From: Strigamia acuminata
Taxonomy: Eukaryota; Arthropoda; Chilopoda; Geophilomorpha; Linotaeniidae
DNA length: 64,000 nt
Reading direction: 5' to 3'
Assembly: GCA_949358305.1 (NCBI GenBank)
Contig: CASHSZ010000126.1
Coordinates: forward strand, 123,009 to 187,008
Shown here one piece after another: positions 1 through 9,454 of this stretch. The notes below the pieces were generated by a model. It searched no databases. It saw only the letters and a program-made list of their open reading frames with translations, and was not told the origin of the DNA. A program made the translations under genes and the position numbers. Position 1 is the stretch's first letter. Every line of letters begins with the position of its first letter.

Positions 1-239
1 TAGACTTCGTCGCCTTAATGAACCGGGGCTAATAAAAGGGGCGGTACGGAAAGACCAAAGATATCCATGCCTAAGGAAACTCCATTTGCATAAGTTAAAC
101 ATTAAAGTGGATGTTTATTTATTGTACAAACTAGGGGGCGCTGTAATAAATAATAAAATGATTTGTTGGAGAGAAAACACATTTAATATACGGAGTATGA
201 AACATTTGGGTGCACACTAATGGAAAATCCAAAAGACTC
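1..239. other. Left flank of the Gypsy element, no gene seen
   Basis: This AT-rich flank shows no convincing coding region. Its last four bases before the LTR (236-239, ACTC) are the left copy of the Gypsy target-site duplication. It does not resemble the LRR-gene exon found on the far side of the element. Confidence 0.5.
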
Positions 240-1059
240 TGTGGTGACCCAGTTGGATAAGTGTCCCCCCAGGGCGGATACTTGTCCTATGAGTCACTAT
301 GATTAAAGAGTCGTTCCCCCCCGAGTTGGCTCCACCTCCCCATGGCAGGTGTGTGCCCCGAGGGGGAGGAAGCGGCTGGTGGTCAGCCCCCATTGGTTGA
401 TCGCCGGCCCTTCACCCCACTGCATAAAAGGCTGTGTTTCCCGCCTAAAGACAGAACTTACACAAACGACACCAAGAACACAGCAACTACCTCACCGTCA
501 GGCCAACTTCAACTACAAGTTAGGATTGATCGAGGATCGCTGAGTAAAGTGCAAACTGTAACTCTCACGAAGTCACTTGCGAGCTATTCCTGCGAAAGCA
601 CGAGAATAGCCCTTGTGAAATCACCCAGAATAATCGCCCAGACGATTATTCGCCGAAGTAAGTGTCCGAGTGCTTTGTAGGGAACCCCAAAGTTCCTAGA
701 CGAGGCCTCTGCGACGCTAAACAAACCCTAGACAACAGGCACGGATAGAAGACTCGAAAGAGCATTCCACCGCGTCCGTGAAGACGAATCCGTGACGAAT
801 TAACGACAACTCGAGACGCCGCCTTTGTTCCGCCGACCACGCGGAATCGACGACGCCATCTTGAGAAATCCTTTGTTCGACGCTGACCACGTCGACTCTA
901 GAATTATTACTGAGTGTATTTTAAAGGCATAAAGCCTGGTGAATAAATTACCTGTTTATTTACATACATTTGGTATTCATTTGGGTATTTACATAATTGA
1001 TCACAGGTAAAGTATTACACGTTAGCGCTATTTAAACCTATACCAAGTAGGACGCGACA
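240..1059 (+). repeat. 5' LTR of the Gypsy element
   Basis: The 820-bp LTR has TG...CA ends and matches 12289-13108. It should act as promoter for the genomic RNA. A TATA-like CATAAAAG lies at 423-430 and an AATAAA polyadenylation signal at 942-947. Short open frames inside it (for example 342-680) recur in the 3' LTR and are not taken as genes. Confidence 0.95.
423..430 (+). promoter_or_regulatory. TATA-like box in the 5' LTR
   Basis: CATAAAAG sits about a quarter of the way into the LTR, with the AATAAA signal about 510 bp downstream, as in the U3-R-U5 arrangement. Assignment is by motif only; no transcription start can be seen. Confidence 0.35.
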
Positions 1060-1061
1060 CG

Positions 1062-1079
1062 TGGGGGCCCGTCCGGGAT
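1062..1079 (+). other. Primer binding site, tRNA-Pro type
   Basis: TGGGGGCCCGTCCGGGAT begins 2 nt after the 5' LTR. It differs at one position from the tRNA-Pro primer site known in gammaretroviruses. It would pair with the 3' end of tRNA-Pro to prime minus-strand DNA synthesis. Confidence 0.8.
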
Positions 1080-1153
1080 TTAGAAATAAATCTCAAATCT
1101 GAACTTGTGATCTCTCAATAAGATAACCCAAATCGTAGAATTACCGAAAGAAA

Positions 1154-4100
1154 ATGTCAGACAAAGACGAGCAATCCACGTCTGAAACCGAGCAGAGAAT
1201 GCCCGAGAAGGGAAAAAGGACCTCCGACTACCACCTGAGATCGGATGGTCCCGTCCCTGAAATGTCCGCAAAGGCGAAAGCCCGAGCGAATAAAAGGAGA
1301 GCGAAGGCGCAGAAAGAGGAGCAAGCTGCATCGCTCGCGGCCCTAGACGGGCCAGAGCGAGAGCGGGTTCCCTTGAATATGCAACCCTTCGAAGATACCG
1401 ATCCGGAAGCCATAGAAAATCGAGAAGAAATTCGCGACGTATCGCCAGGACGAGTATCGATATTGATGACCGAGGAGACGAATGAAGCTCCGAAAATAAC
1501 GGTCACGATCGGCACAGACCCATCGCCACCAACGGCTCAGACGTCCGTAAAACAAACCCCACGGAAAAACGACGGCGGGACCCCGATAACCCCCCGAGTT
1601 ACGGCGAGTCCTGCAGTTGTTTCCTTCGAAGTATCTCACCTAATTCGGTTGACGCAGCAAGCTGCCCAGCTAAAAGCGATGATAGACATTCCAGTAGGAA
1701 CGTCAGTCTGGGAATCGATTACCCTACTCACTGACGCTATCTGTGCGGCACAAGCCCCGACGCCGGTCGCAAGACCAGCAGCGGAGACGCCCATGCCCCA
1801 GGTAACGCCCAGTGACACCGGAGGTTTCGCGCCAGACCCCAACCGAACACTTCACGAATCCAGAGAGAAGGCCCGCGAGGAAGCCAGACAAGAAGCGACT
1901 AGTCGCCAACGAAGGCTGAGCGCAGAGCGGCGAGAACTCTGGAAGGAAGAGGAAGAAAGGGAGCAACGCGAGAGAAGAACCACCGAGAGAACAGAGAAAC
2001 TGGTCCAAAAAATGAGGGAAGAACGAGAAGCTAAAATTCGAAAAGAATGGAACGCAACAGTAGAAGGGCGACATCGAGAAGCTCAAGAGTACGAGGACCA
2101 ATTTCAAGCGCTAATAGCTCAAAGAAAAACAGAAAAACTACAAATGTTGCGAAAAGAGGCCATTCTACAACATCAGAAATGGGAAGAACAACATCGCGAG
2201 AGGTTGAGAGAAGAGGAAGCCAGAAAAGAAAAAGAACAGTTTCTGAAAGAGAAAGAAGAGTGGGATCGAGTCAGATGGACCGAAGAGTACAAAGCGAAGA
2301 AACAAGCTATAATAGATGAGCAAAAAAGATGGGAAGCCGAAAACTGGGAGAAGGAGACAGAAAAGTTCCAGAAAGAGTACGCACAAGACGTCTCGGACAG
2401 GAAGAAAAATGAAGAAAACCTGAAACGGAAACCAGAACCCCCCAGCGGCTCTGATACCGACACAGGAGAAGGTGCAACAAAGCCGGCAAAAACGGCGAAA
2501 AGGGGGAAATCTCAAAAGAGAGACGAGTCGGTCCCAAAAACAAAGGACCGTCACCCCTCAAAAAGATCCGAGACGGGAGCAGCCATCGACGCGTTACTCG
2601 AAAAGAAAAACGCAAATAAAAATCGGGAACGCCCCGAAAGCGAGGAAAACAGATGGCATTCTTTTTACGAGAACAACGACGGAGGGGAGCCGCCGCCATC
2701 CGGAGGCTCGAAACAGAAGAAGGCTGGCGGAGAGACCCCACCGAGAGGGCCGAGGTTTCACCCCCAAGGAGATCCCTCCGAGCCCTCCGATTCGTCGGAC
2801 GACGACCATCCGAGTCGACCGTCTACAGGAAGGAGTCAAGAAGGCAGCGATGGGCACCGGTCGAACCGGCCGAATGCTTCAGACCGCTCTTCCCGGAGCT
2901 GCAACCCTCGTTCAGAGGAAGGGAACTTTCAGGACTCATCTGGCCGACATTACACGATGTCTGAGCTAGGCCGAGCCCTGCTGAACTCTTTCAGAAGAGA
3001 AGGAATCGATCTAGGCCATCCAGGCGACGAACATAATCGCGCTGGAGAGAGGGTTAAGCGCAAATATGGCGTACGAAACGAACCAAGCAGTGAAGCCACG
3101 GGTAACATCCGCTGGCAACACTATATTCAAACGCGATTTGACGGTTCGTGGAAGGCCGGAGACCGCTTCCTGGACGAAGTAATGCGTATCAAGAAAGCGA
3201 CAAAAGCCACCGTCGCCGACATGCTAACCCACGGGCTAGTGGAGCTAACTACGGGGTCAGCTCGAGAATGGTACCAGGGACTGAAAAACCCAACCTGGGA
3301 CGATTTTCTCGTCCGTTTCGATCTCCGATACGGCGAGACTCCAGACGAGATCAGTAACAAATTACGGGGTCTACGACAAGCCCCAGGAGAAACATTAGCC
3401 GACTACGACGCCCGAGCGAAACTCCTGTTTGCAAGAGCGCCGTACGAAATAAACCCCGCTGGTTTTACGATGATCTTTTACGGAGGATTATCGGCCCACT
3501 CGCAAAGAATTCTGCTAGACATGCGTGCACCCCGCACTGGCGATTACCAAGATGTCAGTAACTATCTTCTAACAAACACGTTAGAAATAGAACAGCGGTA
3601 TTACGCCACTCTGCCCCCGGAGGAAGCTGACGCGCACGAGAAACGGTTGCAGACGAGCGCCGAACGTCACAAGACCTCAGAGAAATTAATGAGGCCAAGT
3701 GAATATTTGAGCGGCATAATGAGTCTCACCGAAGCATCCTTCGGACGAATGCTGACGCCTAAAGCAGGCAGTATTCTTCCAGCCAACCCGATAGCTGCCC
3801 CAAAGAAAGCACCGGCAGCAACGGCGATGCAGGTGACCTCGACGGACTCCACCCAGATGGAGAAAGTCGAAGAGACAACACCTCTCGCCACGGCTAAAGA
3901 AGAGGAGCCAGCATCAAGCGACGAGGAAGCCCTAAATGAGCACCTCGAAAACTTGTCGACGGGATGCGACGATCAAGGTCCCTATTTGCACCATGCACAC
4001 CGGGCCTTAGCAATCGCACAATTCAGAGCACACGTGCAGGCAACAAAAGCGAGAGGGGCATTGGGAGGAAAAAGACGATTCCCGACGCCCTTCGTCCCGA

Positions 4101-4294
4101 AAAAACCGGGATTCACTCCCACAGGGGATAAAAGTAACATCAAATGTTACAGCTGCGGAGAATACGGTCACTACTCCGACAAATGCGAAAAAACCGTCAA
4201 AGAAAAAGGCATCATGCAAACCTTGATGAAAATGATGATGGAGTTAAATACTAATCTAGCAAAAAACTCCCAAGCGCAGGCGTCGCCGAAATAA
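1154..4294 (+). CDS. gag: Gag polyprotein of the Gypsy element
   Basis: This 1046-residue protein would form the retrotransposon particle and bind its RNA. The ATG at 1154 is the first after the primer site. Residues about 229-430 are almost uninterrupted Glu/Lys/Arg/Gln, predicting a long helix or coiled coil. Residues about 430-620 are low-complexity, rich in Pro, Ser, Lys and Asp. A Retrotrans_gag-like core follows at about 650-820 (W-Y-Q-G-L, then a stretch ending in F-x-R-A-P). A single zinc knuckle CYSCGEYGHYSDKC (CX2CX4HX4C) lies near residue 997. It is about twice the usual Gypsy Gag length because of the N-terminal half. The last 40 nt overlap the open pol frame, and the frameshift site is in codons just before the stop. 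Confidence 0.9.
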   Translation: MSDKDEQSTSETEQRMPEKGKRTSDYHLRSDGPVPEMSAKAKARANKRRAKAQKEEQAASLAALDGPERERVPLNMQPFEDTDPEAIENREEIRDVSPGRVSILMTEETNEAPKITVTIGTDPSPPTAQTSVKQTPRKNDGGTPITPRVTASPAVVSFEVSHLIRLTQQAAQLKAMIDIPVGTSVWESITLLTDAICAAQAPTPVARPAAETPMPQVTPSDTGGFAPDPNRTLHESREKAREEARQEATSRQRRLSAERRELWKEEEEREQRERRTTERTEKLVQKMREEREAKIRKEWNATVEGRHREAQEYEDQFQALIAQRKTEKLQMLRKEAILQHQKWEEQHRERLREEEARKEKEQFLKEKEEWDRVRWTEEYKAKKQAIIDEQKRWEAENWEKETEKFQKEYAQDVSDRKKNEENLKRKPEPPSGSDTDTGEGATKPAKTAKRGKSQKRDESVPKTKDRHPSKRSETGAAIDALLEKKNANKNRERPESEENRWHSFYENNDGGEPPPSGGSKQKKAGGETPPRGPRFHPQGDPSEPSDSSDDDHPSRPSTGRSQEGSDGHRSNRPNASDRSSRSCNPRSEEGNFQDSSGRHYTMSELGRALLNSFRREGIDLGHPGDEHNRAGERVKRKYGVRNEPSSEATGNIRWQHYIQTRFDGSWKAGDRFLDEVMRIKKATKATVADMLTHGLVELTTGSAREWYQGLKNPTWDDFLVRFDLRYGETPDEISNKLRGLRQAPGETLADYDARAKLLFARAPYEINPAGFTMIFYGGLSAHSQRILLDMRAPRTGDYQDVSNYLLTNTLEIEQRYYATLPPEEADAHEKRLQTSAERHKTSEKLMRPSEYLSGIMSLTEASFGRMLTPKAGSILPANPIAAPKKAPAATAMQVTSTDSTQMEKVEETTPLATAKEEEPASSDEEALNEHLENLSTGCDDQGPYLHHAHRALAIAQFRAHVQATKARGALGGKRRFPTPFVPKKPGFTPTGDKSNIKCYSCGEYGHYSDKCEKTVKEKGIMQTLMKMMMELNTNLAKNSQAQASPK
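4261..4267 (+). promoter_or_regulatory. -1 programmed frameshift heptamer A AAA AAC
   Basis: The heptamer AAAAAAC has exactly the X XXY YYZ phase relative to gag codons (gcA AAA AAC). Slipping back one base moves ribosomes from the gag frame into the pol frame, which is open from 4255. The gag stop is at 4292-4294, 25 nt downstream of the slip site. A downstream stimulatory structure was not folded. Confidence 0.8.
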
Positions 4295-7200
4295 ATTCAG
4301 CTTCGTCTGCGCCAGCCGCGGAAATTAAAAAGAAGAAATATCACACTGGACCCGCAGGTCATGCCTTGGCAGAAGCACAGATCAAAGATCGCATGCAGAC
4401 CATTCCGAAGAAGGAAGAAACAGTGACGCTGACAAGTATGCAAGTGAGAACGAAGCCGGAGGTCGACATAGATTGGACGGACCTCCCGTTCAATCTGGAG
4501 GTTGAGCCCCAAACATTACGCGTTTTTCACTGCAATGTCACGAAAACACATTGCGAAACTCTGTGTATGCTGCCAGTGGAGATCGAAAACCAAAAATTGT
4601 TCGGTCTGCTGGATTCAGGAGCAGATCGTTCATTCATATCCGAAGATATAGTAAAGGACTTGGATATTGAAAAAAAGGTGGCACAAGTGAACGCGAACGT
4701 AGAATTGCTCACCGCCAACGGCTACGTCAAGCCGAGGGGCGTAGTTCGCATCATGATCGACTGGAAGGGGGGGAACCTGTCCCACCCCTTCATAGTCTTG
4801 CCATCCCACGACAAAGTATTCCTCTTAGGGATGGATATCATGGCAAAACTGAAAATTCAGCCAAACCCGATAACCCGTTCATGGAACTGGATAAGTCCCG
4901 AGGGAGAACGGCCAGTCCCCGTAGTTCCCCAAAAATTACTGGACGAAGCCAAGGACAAAGAGGAATACGGAAGAGGATTGCGAAAATTCGTCCAAGATTA
5001 CGATTTCGCAGCCTTCACTCTGGAATTACAGAGGAGTAACGTCGTGGACACACTGGTCGAGGAGGCAGCACTGCGTGTTAACGAGGCATCGCTACTAAGG
5101 CGAGTGCTTCGAAAACATGAAAGAATTCTGACCAAGACACCTGGTCGAACGACGGAAGCAACCCACGAAATAGTCTTAACCACAGACAAGCCGATTCGAG
5201 TGCCTTACAAGGGGATGAACCCCCAGAAAAGAGACATTGTGACGCAGATGTGCCAAGACATGCTCGACAAGGGCATAGTAACTCAAGCGCTGGGCGAATA
5301 CGCGATGCGGATCGTCCTGGTAATGCGTCCAGGCTCGGAGCCTCGACTATGCATTGATTATCGCCCCCTGAATGCGATAACAGTTATAGACCCGATTCAG
5401 ATGCCGTCTATAGACTCGATCCTCCGGGAACTGAGCCCGTTCAAGTGGGTAACCACGATGGATCTGTCAAAGGGGTATTGGCAAGTGGAGCTAAAACCAG
5501 AAGACAAACTAAAAACGGCTTTCTACTCCCCGATAGGAAGATTAATGTTCAACGTGATGCCGTTCGGGCTTGTAAACGCCCCGAGCACGTTCCAGAAATT
5601 GATCGAAAGCGTGTTGGGAGATATGCTTCACGACTTCGTGTGGGCGTATCTCGACGACATAATAATAACGTCGGACACATTCGAAGAGCATATAGACCAC
5701 ATCGACAGAGTGGTCTCTCGCCTAGCCAAGGCGGGACTCCACATCCATCCAGGGAAGAGCAAGTTTTGCAGAAAAGAGCTTGCCTTCCTAGGATATCGAA
5801 TAGGAGTCGAGGGAATCGCGATTGACCCCGAAAAGGTCAAAGCAATAAACGGATTCCCCGCCCCCGAAGATATAAAAGGTGTCCAAAGATTCATGGGCAT
5901 GGTCAATTTCTTCGGCCGACTACTCTCTGGTCTGGCTGAGGTGGCCGCGCCTATAACGGATCTCTTACGAACGGATAAAGAGTTTGAGTGGACGGTCCAG
6001 TGCGAGGCCGCATTTAGCACTATCAAGCAAATGCTGGCTGACGTCGAAAAGATGCCATTGCCGGACCTAAACCGACCGTTCGTGTTGCACACCGACGCGA
6101 GTAAAATCGGACTGGGTGCAGCCCTTCTGCAGACCCACGTGTACAACGGAATCTCGCAAGAAGTACCCTGTATGTTTATAAGCAGGAAAATACAGGGCGC
6201 GGAGAAAAATTACACGGCAACGGAACTAGAATGCCTAGCCGTAATTTGGGCAGTTCGAAAATTTCGCGACTATCTGGAGTACACGAACTTCGAGGTTCAG
6301 ACAGATCACCAGGCACTAAGCTGGTTGATGAAGCTCAAGGAACCTTCCGGCCGACTCGCAAGATGGCAACTGGAGTTAATGGCGTGCGATATAACAATTA
6401 CGTACCGCCCCGGGAAGTACAATCATGTGGCCGACGCCCTCTCAAGAGCCCCAGCCTCTGACCCCCAGGGACCAGACGACGACGGCGAGGACGACACCCA
6501 CCTCTTGTACTGCCCAACTCCACGCAGAATATGGCGCTTACGAAAAGCAAACGAACTGCCGGTGATGGAGCCCGAAGATAGAACGTTTTGTGGTTTTTGG
6601 ACTCGAACGTACCAGCCAGCTGGGACGAGCGATTCAACGTCCGCAATTCAACCTCCGCCCCCCGGAGAAACCCACAAAACACTACTACGCGCCTTCACAG
6701 CAAAAATTGAAGAAAAAACGCAATATGCTCCACCCACGAGACGTGAGTTCGTCGAACACCAGGCAGCAGACACAAAATGTCAAATTATAACACAATATTT
6801 GCTGAACGGCGAATTTCCGGAAGGGATGACAAACCCACACCGCCGGAAACAGTTCGTCAAAGAAGCAACAAGCTACCTCATAGATGATGAACTCCTGGTA
6901 AAATACCACCCGACATTTCAAGATGACCTCAGTGGAGCGGGAAACTCGGTGAAAGTGGTCGTACCGGCATCACTGCACAACCGACTGTTGTGGCTGATGC
7001 ACGGACACCCGCTCGCCAGCCATTCCGGCATAGCGAGAACCCTTTATCGAGTAAAGCAACTTTTCTTCTGGCCGGGCGCGCGGCAAAAGATAACGAAATT
7101 TATCCGACACTGCCCCCGGTGCCAAGCATGCAGACCGCGAGATAAAGTAGCCAGAAACGCCATGTCTCTCGGACCCTACGCACCGTTTGACTGCTTAAGC

Positions 7201-8397
7201 ATAGACTTGATGGGCCCCAAGCCCACAACGGGAAACAAGAACATGTATATTCTCGTAATTATGGACGTGGCCACCCGATGGCCGGAGCTGTACGCCCTCG
7301 CGAAGCCCTCGGCTGAAAACATAGTCGAGTGCCTTTACGACGTGGCAATGCGATTTGGGTTTCCCAGAAAACTCATTTCGGATAACGGCCCCCAATTCCG
7401 ATCAAGAATATATAAGGACTTCTGTAGGAAATTTAAAATGGATGCATCGAACACCTCCACATATAATCCTCAGACAAACCCAGTCGAGAGATTAAATAAA
7501 GATATAAAATATGCGCTGACAGTATTCACCGACATTCACAATCGATGGGACGAATACCTGCGAGAAATCGCTTTCAGCATTCGCTCAACCGTGTCAAGAA
7601 CACGCGAATTCTCACCGGCGTACCTCAACTTCGCCCGCGAATTAAGGATGCCATGGGACCCACGCGTTGCCGAAGCTGTTAACGTATTAGACCCATCGAG
7701 CCCACACGAGTACGTGTGCCGGTTGGAACAGACTATATCCGACACATACCAGCATATGATGGCGCATATTTTCAACATGAGAGAAAGAATCGCAGATAAA
7801 GAAGGCGATCTCGCTTTCGCGAACTTTAAAGTGAATGATCTAGTGTGGAAGGAGGCACACACGTTGTCCAATGCAGCGAGGGGCATCGCCGCAGGTTTAG
7901 CCGACAAGAGGGACGGTCCCTATGTAATTGTGGCCGAACACGGCGGCAACGCATACCAACTACGCCGCTTAGAGGACAACAAAAATTTTCAGTCGATACA
8001 TGGCCGAGATTTAAGGCCATATCTGCCAGAGTTTCCCCAAGAAATCTGGCTGGAAGGTCAGACACACAGCGGCCAAGGGGGCACCGTGGTCGACACGTTC
8101 CAAAAAACAAATGAAGCTGAAAATATAGCGGAGGACGAGGATGAATTCTTCGACGCCGAATCTCCGGCCGACGAGGCTCCAGCACAGCCGGAGCAAGCAA
8201 TTTCGGAGAGGGAGGAAGCAGAAGAATGTACTTCTGAAATGGAAAATAAAAAAATTAATAATGAGAAAAATGCCAACACATCGGAGATGAACGAGCAAGT
8301 AGAGTCACGATCTACGAGCACGTCGAAAATCAACCTTCGACCACGACGAAGCAATAATCCGTTCATTCGGGACGGCAAAGTCGTGGGGAAGAACTAA
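4267..8397 (+). CDS. pol: Pol polyprotein: protease, RT, RNase H, integrase
   Basis: Pol has no ATG near its beginning; it is open from 4255 and should be made as Gag-Pol by the -1 frameshift at 4261-4267. In order: aspartic protease with DSGADRSF (Asp near residue 116); reverse transcriptase with LCIDYRPLN and the YLDD catalytic box (about 461); RNase H with HTDASK (about 608); integrase HHCC zinc region (about 913-953); and a catalytic triad D980, D1039, E1074 (ISDNGPQF and NPVERLN). A C-terminal GPY/F-type motif with DGPYVIV follows. There is no chromodomain; the last 100 residues are acidic and low-complexity. All catalytic residues are present, so the enzyme set looks functional. It copies the element RNA to DNA and integrates it. 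Confidence 0.93.
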   Translation, partial: LPSAGVAEINSASSAPAAEIKKKKYHTGPAGHALAEAQIKDRMQTIPKKEETVTLTSMQVRTKPEVDIDWTDLPFNLEVEPQTLRVFHCNVTKTHCETLCMLPVEIENQKLFGLLDSGADRSFISEDIVKDLDIEKKVAQVNANVELLTANGYVKPRGVVRIMIDWKGGNLSHPFIVLPSHDKVFLLGMDIMAKLKIQPNPITRSWNWISPEGERPVPVVPQKLLDEAKDKEEYGRGLRKFVQDYDFAAFTLELQRSNVVDTLVEEAALRVNEASLLRRVLRKHERILTKTPGRTTEATHEIVLTTDKPIRVPYKGMNPQKRDIVTQMCQDMLDKGIVTQALGEYAMRIVLVMRPGSEPRLCIDYRPLNAITVIDPIQMPSIDSILRELSPFKWVTTMDLSKGYWQVELKPEDKLKTAFYSPIGRLMFNVMPFGLVNAPSTFQKLIESVLGDMLHDFVWAYLDDIIITSDTFEEHIDHIDRVVSRLAKAGLHIHPGKSKFCRKELAFLGYRIGVEGIAIDPEKVKAINGFPAPEDIKGVQRFMGMVNFFGRLLSGLAEVAAPITDLLRTDKEFEWTVQCEAAFSTIKQMLADVEKMPLPDLNRPFVLHTDASKIGLGAALLQTHVYNGISQEVPCMFISRKIQGAEKNYTATELECLAVIWAVRKFRDYLEYTNFEVQTDHQALSWLMKLKEPSGRLARWQLELMACDITITYRPGKYNHVADALSRAPASDPQGPDDDGEDDTHLLYCPTPRRIWRLRKANELPVMEPEDRTFCGFWTRTYQPAGTSDSTSAIQPPPPGETHKTLLRAFTAKIEEKTQYAPPTRREFVEHQAADTKCQIITQYLLNGEFPEGMTNPHRRKQFVKEATSYLIDDELLVKYHPTFQDDLSGAGNSVKVVVPASLHNRLLWLMHGHPLASHSGIARTLYRVKQLFFWPGARQKITKFIRHCPRCQACRPRDKVARNAMSLGPYAPFDCLSIDLMGPKPTTGNKNMYILVIMDVATRWPELYALAKPSAENIVECLYDVAMRFGFPRKLISDNGPQFRSRIYKDFCRKFKMDASNTSTYNPQTNPVERLNKDIKYALTVFTDIHNRWDEYLREIAFSIRSTVSRTREFSPAYLNFARELRMPWDPRVAEAVNVLDPSSPHEYVCRLEQTISDTYQHMMAHIFNMRERIADKEGDLAFANFKVNDLVWKEAHTLSNAARGIAAGLADKRDGPYVIVAEHGGNAYQLRRLEDNKNFQSIHGRDLRPYLPEFPQEIWLEGQTHSGQGGTVVDTFQKTNEAENIAEDEDEFFDAESPADEAPAQPEQAISEREEAEECTSEMENKKINNEKNANTSEMNEQVESRSTSTSKINLRPRRSNNPFIRDGKVVGKN

Positions 8398-9454
8398 AAA
8401 TAAAAGAAAATGTGATAACATGGAGCGGAGGCCTTGTAAAATAAAAAGATTTACTTACGAGAGCTGCTGCACATGTTGAAACGCGAAAATTTGGCTAAGT
8501 CCAAACTTCGCAACGAATTGTCGCAGTCACCACTAACAGACGAGAAGTTATGACGTATCGGGCGACCACGTGACAATGAAACCACGCGGTCGACCCCGTA
8601 GCGTCATTGCCAGCACGGCGGATCTCGCAAAATACGAGACGCGTTCGAGACCCACAATTCTCAGCGTCGATAGGCCCAGTTTCCGACTGTTTTTAACACG
8701 ACGAGACGTGTTTTTGCTTCTCCCCCAAAGAGAAAGACAAAGACCTCTCAAACAAAACTTCATTTTCCTAAATTGAAATGGCCGATCGACGCAACCCACG
8801 ATTAGAGCCGAGCGCATCGTCGAGAGACGAGAGCGACGGCCTAATCGTAAATGCAGAAGACGATGAGAATTGGGACGAACAACCGCCGTTGCAGGTAAAT
8901 TAGTGTGATTTCCCCAGAGAAATCACATAATTCTTTGAATCTGTTGCATCCAACCCAGATTGGAGCGTGACTTGTGACTGATATATTTCTTTCTGTTTTA
9001 TTATTGATTTAAGGCTGGCTAAAAACCCGAGAGTGGACCCAGATTCACCTCGGAGTCAAGGCCGCCAAAAAACTAGAACAAAGGAAGTGTTCGCGGAATG
9101 GCGTCGTGGCAAACCAAAACCAAAACTAAAGGTTTTCTTTCTTTTAAAATTAAACATCGTAATAAATTAAAATACGATTAGAGTTAAAATAAAAAGTTTA
9201 ACGTAATATTAAGAATTTAACGATCGGTTTTGCCTGCGACCCCTTCCTAAAAAGCGGATCACCTGAGTTCAAAGGTAGTGTTGGATCAGCGCTACGACGG
9301 CGGAGATCATCGCAGAACTGCGAAACAAGAAAATAAGACCGACGGCCGCAACAAAAGAAAGGAGTTGCTGCCACCGTCGATCTTGAGCATATTTCTGATC
9401 CCCATCGTTAAACTGGGATTTATTATATTAATCTTGTGATCTAAAATTATTCAG
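8398..9454 (+). other. Pol-ORF3 spacer with a predicted intron (8895-9454)
   Basis: This kilobase inside the Gypsy element has one short exon-like ORF (8778-8894) and otherwise no convincing coding frame. A donor CAG/GTAAAT at 8894/8895 and an acceptor TTATTCAG/G at 9454/9455 delimit a 560-nt GT-AG intron. Both sides are in phase 0. The AT content rises inside the interval, as expected for an intron. An alternative acceptor at 9013/9014 leads straight to a stop. Confidence 0.5.
8778..8894 (+). CDS. Candidate first exon of the Gypsy third gene
   Basis: An ATG at 8778 opens 39 codons encoding an acidic, serine-rich peptide and ends exactly at a CAG/GTAAAT donor. Read through, it would stop after two more codons. 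It is the only plausible start for the third gene, whose downstream frame (from 9440) has no ATG near its beginning. The exon is in phase 0 with the acceptor at 9455. It could instead be chance, with the gene starting from a non-ATG codon or a leader spliced from further upstream. Confidence 0.45.

Noticed and set aside
342-680. 112-residue frame in the 5' LTR (repeated at 12391-12729)
   Set aside because: It lies in the LTR promoter and leader with atypical composition, and there is no evidence of translation.
8548-8817. Overlapping plus and minus frames between pol and the third gene
   Set aside because: Neither has a motif and both lie in GC-rich leader sequence. The 8778 exon with a good donor explains the region better.
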